From Diospyros lotus (lineage: Eukaryota > Streptophyta > Magnoliopsida > Ericales > Ebenaceae), in assembly GCF_014633365.1 (NCBI RefSeq), contig NC_068341.1, positions 5,828,001 through 5,892,000 on the forward strand: a DNA stretch of 64,000 bases, given 5' to 3'. The translations under genes were made by a program, and so were the position numbers. How positions within the stretch are numbered: the stretch's first letter is position 1; each line of letters begins with the position of its first letter. The notes beneath the pieces were generated by a model. The model was not told the origin of the DNA, did no database searches, and saw only the letters and a program-made list of their open reading frames with translations. Of this stretch, positions 1 to 11,800 are shown piece by piece.

Positions 1-1658
1 CTACCTAGAAAGGGCTCAATTTGTGATCAAGACTAACCATCAAAGTTTGAAGTTTTTGCTTCAACAAAAACCTACACACTCAATTACCAAAAAAGAGTAT
101 GGCAAAACTGATGGGTCTTGACTACACTATACATTATAAGAAGGGGAAGGATAATGTAGTGGCCAATGCATTGTCCAGATGTCAAGATGGAGAAGCAGTA
201 GCCATAACTGCCTTGGTACCAAATTGGTATCAAGAGGTGGCCACCAGTTATGATGCCGATGATCAGATCAAAGGGTTACAAAAGCAGCTGATTTTGAGCC
301 CTACCAGCAAACCAGGATATTTGCTTTAGAATGGGATTATTCGATACAAAGGGAGAATAGTGATTGGAAACAGACAGGACATCAAGCAAAAGATACTCCA
401 AACTCTCCATGAGTCCCCATTAGGAGAGCATTCGGGGATTCAAAATACATACCACAAGGTAAAGCAACTCTTTTTCTAGCCTAAATTGAAGGAAGTTGTA
501 GTTAAGTTTGTTATGGCATGCAATACTTGCAAGAGATGTAAGCATGAGAATGTAGCGACCCCCAGATTATTACAACCGTTAATTGTTCCAGGCCAAGCAT
601 GGGAGAGCTTATCAACAGATTTTGTGGAAGGTTTACCTAGATCGGAAGAGAAGAATTGCATATTAGTGGTGGTGGATAGATTCACAAAGTTTGCTCACTT
701 CTTAAGCCTCTCGCACCCATACACCACCCAGGAAGTGGCCAGATTATTCCTTGATCAGGTAGTTAAGATACACGAGATTCCGAGAACCATCATCTCTAAC
801 CGTGACAAAGTCTTTACCAGTCTAATGTGGCAGTCTTTACTGAAATCCCTAGGGTCTAAGATAAGTATGTCATCGGTCTATCACCCCCAAACTGTTGGAC
901 AGATGAAGAGAGTCAATCAATGTTTGGAGAACTACCTGAGATGCTTATGCTTCCACCACCCCACAAGCCGGCACAAGTGGTTGTCACTAGCTCAATGGTG
1001 GTACAACTCCAACCACCACACTTCTATTAGGATGTCCTCATTCGAAGCTTTGTTTGGGTATAAGCCCCCCTTACTTCCTGCTATCCAAGAGATTACTAAT
1101 GTGGCAGCTGTAGAGGATCATCTCCAACAAAGGCAGGAAATTTTGGAACAGCTAAAGAGGGATCTAGCTATAGCCCAGAACATAATGAAGCAACAAGCTG
1201 ATAAGAGAAGAAGTAAGAGGGAGTTTGCAGTAGGGGATGAGGTATACCTGAGGCTAAGACCAACCCACATCCGAGCACTGACTTCAACACCAGTGACCAA
1301 GTTGAGCCCCAAGTACTACGGTCCCTTTCCTATTAAGGCTAAATTGGGTAAGGTGGCATATCAACTGCGGCCACCAGAGAATTCTCGTATTCATCTGGTC
1401 TTTCATGTATCTCTATTGAAGAGAGGAGTTGAAAGGTAGCAGGTGAGTGCAAGTTTGCCTCAGGGTACTGGCAACAGCACACCTCAGGCAAAACCCACAG
1501 CTATTTTAGACAGAGGGGTCATTTACAAGCATGGAGCTCCCATAACCCAGGTGCTGGTGAAGTGGTCTCATCTTCATAACGACCACAATACATGGGAATA
1601 CCTTCCTGATTTGCTCACAAAGTTCCCAAGGGTAGTTAGTCTACTTTGTGTTTCTTGA
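1..1658 (+). pseudogene. chromovirus pol remnant: RNase H end, integrase, chromodomain
   Basis: The RNase H tail reads YKKGKDNVVANALSR at about 135-180. After stops near 327 and 476 comes the integrase: an HHCC zinc-binding region (LHESPLGEHSG, then ACNTCKRCK) and a core with STDFVEGLP, ISNRDKVF, SSVYHPQT and VGQMKRVNQ. Family members usually have SDRD and DGQSERVNQ at the last two sites, so the second catalytic Asp appears as Asn and the catalytic Glu as Lys; only the first Asp is intact. A GPFPI...SRIHLVFHVSLLK module follows. After a TAG at 1437-1439 the frame resumes with a chromodomain (ILDRGVIYKHG...QVLVKWSHL...NTWEYLPDL). Known role of the family: cDNA insertion, with the chromodomain guiding integration to chromatin. 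This copy cannot do it. Confidence 0.85.
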
Positions 1659-1688
1659 GGACAAGAAATGTTTCATGAAGTGGATAAA

Positions 1689-1969
1689 CTGTCATGTGCT
1701 TATTAAATAAAAGGGCGGGACAGTAGAATAGTCATAGCACGTGGTAGTTAGCGATTGTATAGAAGCTTGGGCGGGAACTATTCGAATTGCCCATTTATTT
1801 GTCCACTTGATTGAGGAGATCAGTATAAATACACACTGATCTCACTCGAAGAGGCATGAATGAATTGAATAAATTTCCCTCTAATTTCTCTCTCTCTTAC
1901 GATTGACATCTTTTACCAGTTCCTTGCGGAATTCTTGAGATAAACCTATTAGCTCCGTTGGATCTGACA
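1689..1969 (+). repeat. probable 3' LTR of the chromovirus
   Basis: The segment begins TGTCA and ends TGACA, a 5-bp terminal inverted repeat expected of an LTR. It has a TATA-like box (TATAAAT, 1824-1830) followed by a pyrimidine-rich R/U5-like stretch. The left end is uncertain: the purine run AAAAGGGCGGGA at about 1708-1719 could be the polypurine tract, moving the LTR start rightward. The 5' LTR is outside the window, so the ends cannot be checked by LTR-LTR comparison. Confidence 0.5.
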
Positions 1970-2437
1970 CTTTCTTTCTAATTAAAAGTGTGGATATGAC
2001 ATGCCAATATCATATAAAAAAGACTGTTCTAATAAATAAAAACAAATAGAAATCTTAGGCTTTACACTTGCTCAAAAAACTGAAGAGGGGGTTAAAATGT
2101 ACAAATCCAGTGTTTTTATGCTCAACAGGCTTACACTTCTAATTCAAAAAGAATTTAAGAATATGTTTGGGCATGTCAGGGACAAGTTGAAGTTTGCTCC
2201 ATAAGTGCTGTTGTCAACCATGTCATCTAAAGTGCCCAAATTGCTTAGCACTGAATGAATTAGTAAATAAAGTACTTCCACCAGAAATGGATAAAAAAGA
2301 AATATCCTTCTAGTTATCTATCTATCTTCCCTCAGCACAGCAAACAAAATGTTAACTGCTAAAAGATAAACAATGAAACAGAGAAAATAAAAAACAGCCA
2401 AAAGTTTGCAAAACTTGAACCAAATCTATTCACACAC

Positions 2438-2807
2438 CTCTTCCAAACAGAACCTTTTTGCTTTTCTTGTTTGAGATTTGAGAAGATCGGGCAAGTTTTC
2501 CATCTGTTATCTCAAACTCTGGTTTTCCTCTGACAGCACCTATGTTTTGTCCTCCTTCTGTCCCACTACAGGCTTCCTTAATGTCATTTAAATGATTGTT
2601 TGTACTGTCATCATCTTCTAGCTTCTTTCCACGAAACCTTCTTCCCTTCCTAACTTCTGCAATACCAACATCTTCTGTTTCCATCAAATAGTTTCCATTC
2701 CTTGCAAAATCTCCATTATCAGCTTCCATGCTTCCTATGCTCCCCTCAATACCATCTTCATCCGTTTCAATACCAAGCTTGGAACTCGTCAATTCCACTT
2801 CAGCACG
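2438..2807 (-). CDS. ALY: ALY exon 7 (acidic region; last exon in window)
   Basis: 370 bp from acceptor GGACATAG, opening [10 protein letters not shown], to a donor-like GAG|GTGTGTG. The encoded segment is acidic and poorly conserved except for the closing [12 protein letters not shown]. The last codon is split in phase 1, and the next exon must lie left of the chromovirus, outside the window. Confidence 0.8.
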
Positions 2808-5800
2808 CTATGTCCAAAGATGGTTTTCAATCAATTAATCACTTCCTAACTACAAAAAGAAATTGAATCCATTAATAAATTTTGAATATATTACCATCCT
2901 ATCAGCACTCCGAATTGGGGACGACATAGCACTCTCTGCTCTTCTGTTTGGTGTGTGAGAAACTTGGGGAGAACCTCTTTGTGAAGCCTCAGCTAGTGCT
3001 AATGCTACCTCATGAGCGACGTCATCATCATTAGCATCCACCTTTAGTTTTAGTCCATGCCTAGTTGGAGAAAAAATCTTTTCCCCATTAGCTTTCTCAT
3101 AAGAATATGAAACAGGGAAGCGCGGTGTCCTTTTCCCCACAGCACGAGGTCGACTTCCTGTAGAAATATCCAAAGCAACATTGTCATAATTAAGCCTCAA
3201 ATAACTTTTAATTCTGACAGATTTTGTTATAAGATGAGGCTTTCTTCTAAGGAAAGAGTGGAAACTTGAACGAGCATTCAGGAAAAAGTAAATAGACACT
3301 TTCAATACAAGATAAAATCTGCTACTCCTTGTTCCGATCAGATATCAAAGCTTTCACAAAATCTATTTCTTATATTCCTTGTTGATTAAAAGAACTCTTA
3401 CAAAATCAATAGATGAACTTCAGAAAGTAGATCCAAAGTAGCCCAGATGGAAGCAATTGAACACCATATAGAAGGCAGTGAATGCAAAAAAAGAAGAAAA
3501 AAGGCCCCTCAAACATAAAGGGAAGTTTAAATAAGTACATGAACTTGCAGGCACAAAAGAGATAAAAAAAAAAGGGTTGTTTTTTAATCCCTCGGAAGTT
3601 ATTCTCTAAGTATATGATCATACCAACAGAGCGCTTCTTCTTCAATAATGACAGACAATCCGAACTTGATGCCACTAGCTGGGAAGGTGAGAGAAAGTGG
3701 CCCTCAGATGATTTAGAGGAATTAGGCCGCAATTTACCCCTAGGACGCTTTAGAGATTTTCGGGACGTCCCCATACCATCGTTACTTTCTTGTTCACTAT
3801 CGCTTCCTTCCTGCCAGGACATAACCTTACAGCTTAGTACCAAATAAATCATCTCAACGAAATCTTGCACTTTTTACATTCACATAAGGAGATGTAAAAC
3901 AGTTAGTTCAGATAGTTAATCCATCAGCATGTAAATATAAACTTCTAAGCTATATAAAGGAACATAAGACTGCCAAACTCACAGCAAAACAATATTATCC
4001 ATTTATGCAGTAAAAAAAAGTAATAATTTTTTAAATAAGGTACTCAGATTTCTTATAGTGGCTTTCTGTAAATAACTTTTCTTTGCCATCAACTCACAGC
4101 ATTTAGTGATACTAGACAGTTTTAAGTTTTAAGCACATTATTCTATCATATGACCTGTAGCAGTGCAAGAAAACAAACCGAGTTGATTTTCCGGCCCACT
4201 AGACATCCAGGAACTGCACATATATGCTACCGTTTCCCCAGCCTGAGAAAAGAAGTGTCTTGCAGATCCCTACAAATTGTTGTCATTGCCTAGAAGTGTT
4301 TTGCCAAGAAAAATCAAAGAGAATATACAAAGTTTTGGACAGCCTTTGGTGAATTCTAGCAGCAATGCAGACAAGGCATAACTTCTAGCGTGTATATTAT
4401 GTGCCTTTTAAGGAAGAGCTAAAGTTGAAGAATTCCAACCACCCCCAAATCTTTGTCATACCATCACTGCGCCTATAGTTAACTGAACATTGTGAGAGTC
4501 CAAATCCAGTAGCCACCACACCTTTGACTGTACTACAGTGGAAGGAAAGTAGTCGCCATACCTTCACTTTAGGCGAAAACATGACCACAATCGATTTTAC
4601 TCTGAACGAAATCAGAAGCATATCCACATGGATCCTAGTAAATTCTCATTCAAATCTAGAATAGGAATGCAATAATTCAAGGAAAACGTGCTCACTTTAG
4701 AATTTTCTATATAACTAACATGTAATCATCATATTAAAAAGTAATTTGGTTTCCAGTATAAATCAAGCTTGTCAGATTCCTCCTTTAAACCTATTTTAGG
4801 ATTCAACATACTACGACCCAAACCCCTTGTGCAACCACCAGCTTTAGTCTTTGCAAAACCCTTGAAATTAGTTAAATTTTCATGTGAATCTCATAAAGCA
4901 CCTATTGATTCCTCTTTGTGGCCTGCCACTGATTTTAGGTTTGCGAAACCCTTGAAATAAGTTAAATGTTACATGTATATCTCATAAAGCACCCATTGAT
5001 TCCTCTTCATGTGGCTTATCACAAAGTAGGCACATTGCCATTGAAGCAAGTTGGGCATTTCATCAAACAACTCTCTTGTGCGCATTTTCCAGGCCTGTCA
5101 ATTCCATCTTATTGCTCACCTCACTTAAGCCTTTTCCCCAAAATTTCATTCTCACCTATCTTAACCCCACCCCAACCCCCCAAAAAAAGAGGAAAAACCA
5201 TTTTGCCCCTGGCAGCAAAATGACCTTTCAACCCTCAGCAAAATGACCTTTTACCCCTCATTTTACTGGGATCTCTTGGGTCCTCAGTTGAAATTACTAA
5301 GTCAAATAACCCAATTTCCAGCCTTAATCATGACAAGGCGTCCTACCACAAATCCTGGGTAATTACAATTAAAAAGGGAGTCCAATGCAAGAGGCTCCCC
5401 GCTTTGTGAGGATCGAGGAGAGTAGTATTTGTACCCAGCATTTCCTTTACTTTTTTGCAAAGTAAGGATAGCTATTTTTACTCTCCCCATTGGTATCTGA
5501 TAAATTCAGCCTATCTAGGTCAAGCATAGACCTAAAGCTTTCTCCAACAAGTGAGTATGAAATGAGAAAAAATCCAGGATGGAGAATATGTAGGGTGGAA
5601 TGTTCAGGGACACCAATCAGCATGTACTTAAAACATATATTTTTCTGTTATTTTATGCAAATACTAAACTAGAGTAGAAGAAAGGGCTAGCTAGGCCTGC
5701 CTTGGTACCATGACTTGTGAGGTTTTTGAGACGTTAAATGGGTTTTGACTGAGATGAGAATTGATACACTAACTTCTTGTGTATCCACTACTGTGTTCCA

Positions 5801-8800
5801 TATTAACAATTTTTTAGTTTTTTTTTTTTCAGTTGTACTACATGTGAAAGAAAATATTACATGAAGTTGTTGTTTCTAGCTGTTAATATTGTATTTGATG
5901 TGATGTTTTTTTTTAATTATGTTATATTTGTTGTTGTATGGTGTAGTAGACAATCTTAGTCTTGCGCTTATGTTAGTGCCTCTATTATGTCGGTGGTTTA
6001 GGCTCTTGCTGAGTATATATAATCAGCATAGCCTTATTTTATGTTGTCTTTGAATCATTCTTATATTCAAGTAATATTCAAAGCTTTTCTTCCTTTTCCG
6101 TTTGTGCCCTAGCCTCTGCCCTAGCTTGTCAATCACATGGTATCAAAGCAACGACCAAGGTCAATGGCATCCAATACAAATCATAGTGCCTCCTCTTTCC
6201 TTCCACCTCATTCATCTTCATCTTTGTCCTCTGCCTCACAAACAGATTTTGCTGCAATGGCGAAAACTTTCAGCTATATACCTATTAGGCTTGATTCGAA
6301 CAACTATATTTTCTAGAAGGCACAGATTTCAGCAACAATTCGAGCATTTGACCTTCAATCCTTCCTCAATAAAGCACTGCCTCCAGCTAAGTACGTGACA
6401 GATCCTAATGCTGGCAAAGATGGAACGCCTGTGATGAATCCAGAAATTTTGAGTTGGATGTGATCGGATCAACTGTTACTTGGGTGGCTTTTCTCGACAA
6501 TTGACAATGAAGTGTTGGCGCAAGTGATTCAATGTGAATCATCTGCCGAGGTATGGTCGTCACTTGAAAACTTATACTCTCATCAAACAATTGCCAAGTC
6601 TTTTCAATTGAAGCAGCAACTTAGGTCAGTTAAAAAAGATTCCTTGTCTATAAATGACTACATTCTTAAGATCAAGACTATAGGTCACTCACTTGCTATC
6701 ATAGGAAAGCCTCTAAGTGATAAGGATTTGCTTCTTATAATCTTCAATGGACTAGATTATGAATATGAGATGGTAGTCAGTCTTATCACCTACCAAATGA
6801 ATGATATAGATTTTGAGAAGGTCCAATACTTATTACTTATGCATGAGCAAAGATTAAATTCTAAGAATTTGGCACATACTTCATCTGTCAATGTTCAGTC
6901 AGTTATGCCATCTTCTATGCATGTAAATATGATTGCATACACACCGAGGAGTTCTGGAAATTCGGTGCATAATAGAGGAGGTTTTGCTCCAAATAGAGGT
7001 GATTTTGTAAATCGAGGGGGAAGAGGTAGAGGCAAACAATCAGGAAAGAGGATTTACTGTTAGTTTTGTGGCAAGCCAGGGCGCTTTGTTGATGGGTGTT
7101 TTCATCGATTTGATAGAAACTTTCAACAAAATTCTGCTCCTATGTCTAGTCCGAATTTTGGAAGGCCTCCAATGGTTTCCCAATTAGATTCACAAGCATT
7201 TCTAGCCTCTCTTAGTGATTCTAGCGAAGATTACATGAGTGATCTAGCTCCTATCCAAGGAACTCATTATAATCATTTTTCTCAGCCTATTGATAATACA
7301 TCTTTATCACAGCCTTCTTTAACAGATTCGACTTGGTTTGTTGACTCCAAAGTTACAAACCACATAACCTCAAACCTTAACAATCTCTCTCTTCATGCTC
7401 TTTACAATGATAGTGATAAAGTCTCCGTTGGTAATGGTAAGCAACTCATTCTCTCTAATGTTGGTCTTGGACATTTGTACACTCAAACCAAACCTATTTC
7501 CACTATTTCTTTGTCAAATGTTTTGCATGTTCCTAACATGAAAGAGAATCTAATTAGTATCTCACAACTTACAAGAGACCATAAACTTGTTGCTGAATTT
7601 AATTCTAGCTCTTGTTTGATTAAGGACAAGAGTATCGGGGAAGTGCTACTCAAAGGATGTCTTAAGGATGGACTTTATCAACTAAGTTCGGCACTTGATC
7701 TTGTTGTTTCCAGTGCTCCAGCCCGGCCTATCGAGTCTAATTCTGTTGCTAGAAGTACATCTTTGTTAGAATGTAATGTTTTTCCTACAAATAAATGTAA
7801 GCGGCAGCTTCCATTTTGTCATGGACTGTCACCTGGTGTTCATGTAGCACAAAATGAAAGGATGTATCCTCAATAGCATGCCAAGCTAGGGCATCCATCA
7901 TCTAATTTACTGCATTTGATTCTTAATAAAATTCATCTTCCTTGTTCTCATTCAAATGTTTCCTTTTATGATTCGTGTAAGATTAGAAAACTTAGTCAAA
8001 TTCCTTTTGTTGATTGTCTAATTACAGTAAAGAAACCTCTTGAATTGGTTTACTCAGATTTGTGGGTTCCTTCTCCTACTTTGTCTATTGAAGGACATTG
8101 GTATTCTATCATCTTTGTGGATGCCTATACAAGATATACATGGCTATACTAGTGTTATTAAAGGCGCACCTTGGGCGCCTGAAAGCCTTCCAGGCAGGCG
8201 CAGACCAAAAGGCGCACCTCAAGCATGCTTCAACCCAAGACACCTTAGGAAAAGGCGAGCGCCATAGGCTTTTTATCTGTTTTTCAAGCTTTTTATTTTA
8301 CTATTTGTTACTTTATTTGATTTTTTACTGTTTAGGGTTTAAATTTATTGCTTCAACTAAAAATTTGACAATAAGTAAAAATGCTAATACTTCAAATGCT
8401 CCAATTGAATTTGAACTAGATGAAGATGGATAGGGAGAATTGAACAAATTCAAGGCATGCAATAATAAAATGCAACATTAAGTCACCAAAACAAAGAAAG
8501 ATGCAAATTCAAGTCTAGTATATTACCTACCAAAAAAATGTATGAAACTATCATCACACTTCTAAACCATAGAAATCATCCAACAAGAGAAGATGATGTG
8601 GAGGAAGATATTAGAGATGATGCTTCTAATGATGAAAATATAGAAATGTTTGATCTTTAGAGTGGTTTTTTTTTTTATAACATGCTTGTTAAAATATTAT
8701 TAGAAGTTAGGACTTATTTTATAACTTTTTCTTCAACTATATTTTTATTTTATTTTATTTTATTTTTTATTAACTTGCGCCTAGTTCCACCAGGCTCACG

Positions 8801-11800
8801 CCTTACCTTGCGCCTTGCGCCTCAAACTCCAAAACCCTTGTGCACCTTAGTGCGCCTTGCGCCTTTAATAACACTGGTCACTGGGTCATACCCCTTGAAA
8901 CTTAAATCAGATACCCTATCCACATTTATAACCTTTCATAAACTTGCTGAAGTTCAATTCCAAACCAAACTAAAGGCCTTACAAACAGATAATGGGGGAG
9001 AGTTTAAGGTGTTTTTACCCTATCTTCATAGTTGTGGCATACAACCACGTTTTACTTGTCCTTATACTCACCAGCAAAATGGTGTTGTCGAGAGGAAACA
9101 TAGGCACATAGCAGAAATGGAACTTACTTTGTTGTCTCATGCTAACATGCCATTAAAATTTTGGGTTGAAGCTTTCCAAACAACTGTCCATATTATCAAT
9201 TTGCTTGCCTCTTCTTCTCTCAAATTTAAAATACCTTTTGAACTTCTCTATCAAAAGCAACCTAATTATCTGATGCTACAACCTTTTGGTTGTGCTTGCT
9301 TTCCTTACTTACGCCCTTATAACAAGCACAAGTTTGCCTTTGATTCAACCAAATGCATTTTCATTGGACATAGTCATGTACAAGCAAGTTATAAATGTTT
9401 TCATCCTTCTGGTCGAATTTATATCTCTCGACATGTGCAATTTAATCCAAATGAGTTTCCATTCGATCGCTTATTCTCTTCTAGTACTTCTCAGCCTTGT
9501 GCAAATGGATTTTCAACTCTCTTTTTTGAGTCTCTTTCTACTCCTGCTTCCTCTACAATAGCACAACCCATGTCTTCTTTCTTATAAGACACTGCTTCCT
9601 CACAATCCACAGATTCTTCCTCTATTAATTCTCCTACTCCTATTGTCATTCCTCAACCTTGTTCTAGACCTGCAACTCGTACCACTAAACATACAACTGT
9701 ACCTCTTCCTTCTATTCATCCCATGCTTTCTAGGTCCAAGGCCAAGCAGCTTCAATTTACCTCTCCTCATGCCCTAACAAGTTCTCTAGTGCCTAGTTTT
9801 GTTCAAGAGGCCTTTTTAGACTCACGATGGGTTAAGGCTATGGAGGAAGAGTTCACAGCCTTGCAACATAATCACACTTGGGATTTGGTTCCATTTTCTA
9901 AGGATATGAACCTCATTGGCTACGGATGGGTGTATAGGATTAAGTATAATCCTGATGGGACAATGCTTAAGCACAAGACTAGGTTGGTAGCCAAGGGTTT
10001 TCTTTAAACACTGGGGAGTTGATTATGTTGAGACTTTCAATCCGATTTTTAAGACTCCAACTATTCGGATTTTATTCACCATGGTTGTTGCTTTTGGTTG
10101 AGACATATAGCAAGTAGATGTTAATAATGCCTTTTTGAATGGAGATTTGACTGAGGAAGTTTATATGTCTCAGCTTGAGGGGTTTATTGATGCTCGGTAT
10201 CCCTCACATGTGTGTAAGCTAAGGAAATCACTCTATAGCCTTAAACAAGTGCCTCGAGCCTGATACACTAAGTTGAGAGTTGCTTTGCAGTCATGGGGAT
10301 TTGTAAGGGTTGTGTTTGATGCCTCACATTTCATTAAACGTACCTCTCAGTTTGTGTTGTTTGTATTGGTATATGTTGATGATATATTGGTCACTGATTT
10401 TGATTCTACAACCTTGGAGCTTTTATTAATGATTGGGACACAAATTTTGCTCTAAAAACTCTAGGATCTGTTCATTACTTTCCAAGGTTTGAAGCTCACA
10501 TAAATCACACTGGGATTTATCTTACACAATCTAAATATGCTTTGGATTTGTTAAAGAAGGTAGGTATGCAAGACTGTAAACCATGTGATACCCCTATGAA
10601 TTTTGATGTGTCCTTAACTGATGAGGGTGATTCCTTTGACAATCCATCTCTATACCATACCATCATTGGCTCCTTACAATATTTAACCTACACTAGGGCC
10701 GAATATATCTTTTGCAGTCAATAAGCTCAGTCAATTTTTATCATCTACTAAACAATAGCATTAGATAGGTTGTAAGAAGATGCTTAGGTACCTCAAGGGT
10801 ACCCTTGGTTTGGGCCTATTTTTCTCACCAGCACTTATTGATTTACCATTGATTGTATATATTGATGCGGATTATGCTGGTTGTAACGTTAGCAAGCAGT
10901 CTACTAGTGGTGTTTGTGTGTTTCTTAGGCACAATTTGATAGTTGGGAGTTCAAGGAAGCAAACAGATATAGCGCTATTGCTCAAGGGGTGACTGAAATA
11001 TTATGGTTGAAGTCTCTGTTTTCAGAGCTGGGGTATCAATGTGGTCAAACACCAATAGTGTGGAGTGATAATATGGTTGTTAAAAGTATTGCTGAAAATT
11101 CAATGTTTCATTCTCTCACTAAACATATTGAGATTGATGTCCACTTTGTGCGAGAAAATGTTGAAAATGGTGAGGTTGAAATTCGGTATGTGCCTACTTT
11201 ACATTAGTTAACTGACATCTTCACTAAGGGATTGCCAAGGAGCAGGTTTCGATATTTGTGTGACAGACTCAATCTAAAGGAATCACCTATTCAAGCAGCC
11301 TCAGCTTCTCAAGCGTTTATAGAAAAGTAGCCAGTCAGAAAGGAGTCTCAATTGAGGAGGAATTTGAAAGAAAATATTACATGAAGCTGTTGTTTCTAGC
11401 TGTTAATATTGTATTTAATGTGTTATTTTTTTTTATTATGTTATATTTGTTAATGTATGGTGTAGTAGACAATCTTAGTCTTGCGCTTATGTTAGAGCCT
11501 CTGTTATGTCGGTGGTTTAGGCTCTTGCTGAGTATATATAAGCAGCATAGCCTTATTTTATATTGTCTTTGGGTCATTCTTATATTCGAGTAATATTCAG
11601 AGCTTTTCCTCCTTTTCGTTTGTGCCCTAGCCTCTGCCCTGGCTTGTCAATCACACTGCAGTCTAAAATTGCTTCTTATCCAACTTACAGTACACATAAT
11701 CATTGTCTTTCTTGATCTTATTCAACTTATAGTTTTTATTTTCTTTACTTTGCAGTTATAAAAAGAATTGTAAACATTAGTTTTTATTTTTTATATAACT

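Larger units (their letters stand above)
1..1969 (+). mobile_element. Ty3/gypsy chromovirus, 3' portion (truncated by window edge)
   Basis: The 3' part of an LTR retrotransposon is present: the end of RNase H, an integrase, a chromodomain and an LTR-like tail. RNase H followed by integrase is the Ty3/gypsy order, and the C-terminal chromodomain identifies a chromovirus; the clade (Tekay, Reina or similar) is not resolved. The 5' LTR, gag, protease and reverse transcriptase lie beyond the left edge. The element is on the plus strand, antisense to the ALY gene whose exon 7 ends at 2438, so it probably sits in the following ALY intron. In-frame stops and altered catalytic residues show it is dead. 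Confidence 0.85.
5843..11655 (+). mobile_element. Ty1/copia retrotransposon (copia-1), complete structure, inactive
   Basis: Two LTRs (5843-6137 and 11363-11655), a primer-binding site directly after the first, a degenerate gag-pol and a purine-rich tract before the second define a full-length element. Terminal sequences are TGTGA...TCACA. Flanks CTACA (5838-5842) and CTGCA (11656-11660) look like a 5-bp target duplication with one mismatch. Integrase precedes reverse transcriptase, the copia order. The LTRs differ at about 20 positions by eye (about 93% identity), so the insertion is old. It lies in ALY intron 4, antisense to the gene, and carries a nested hAT element at 8150-8883. Confidence 0.93.
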
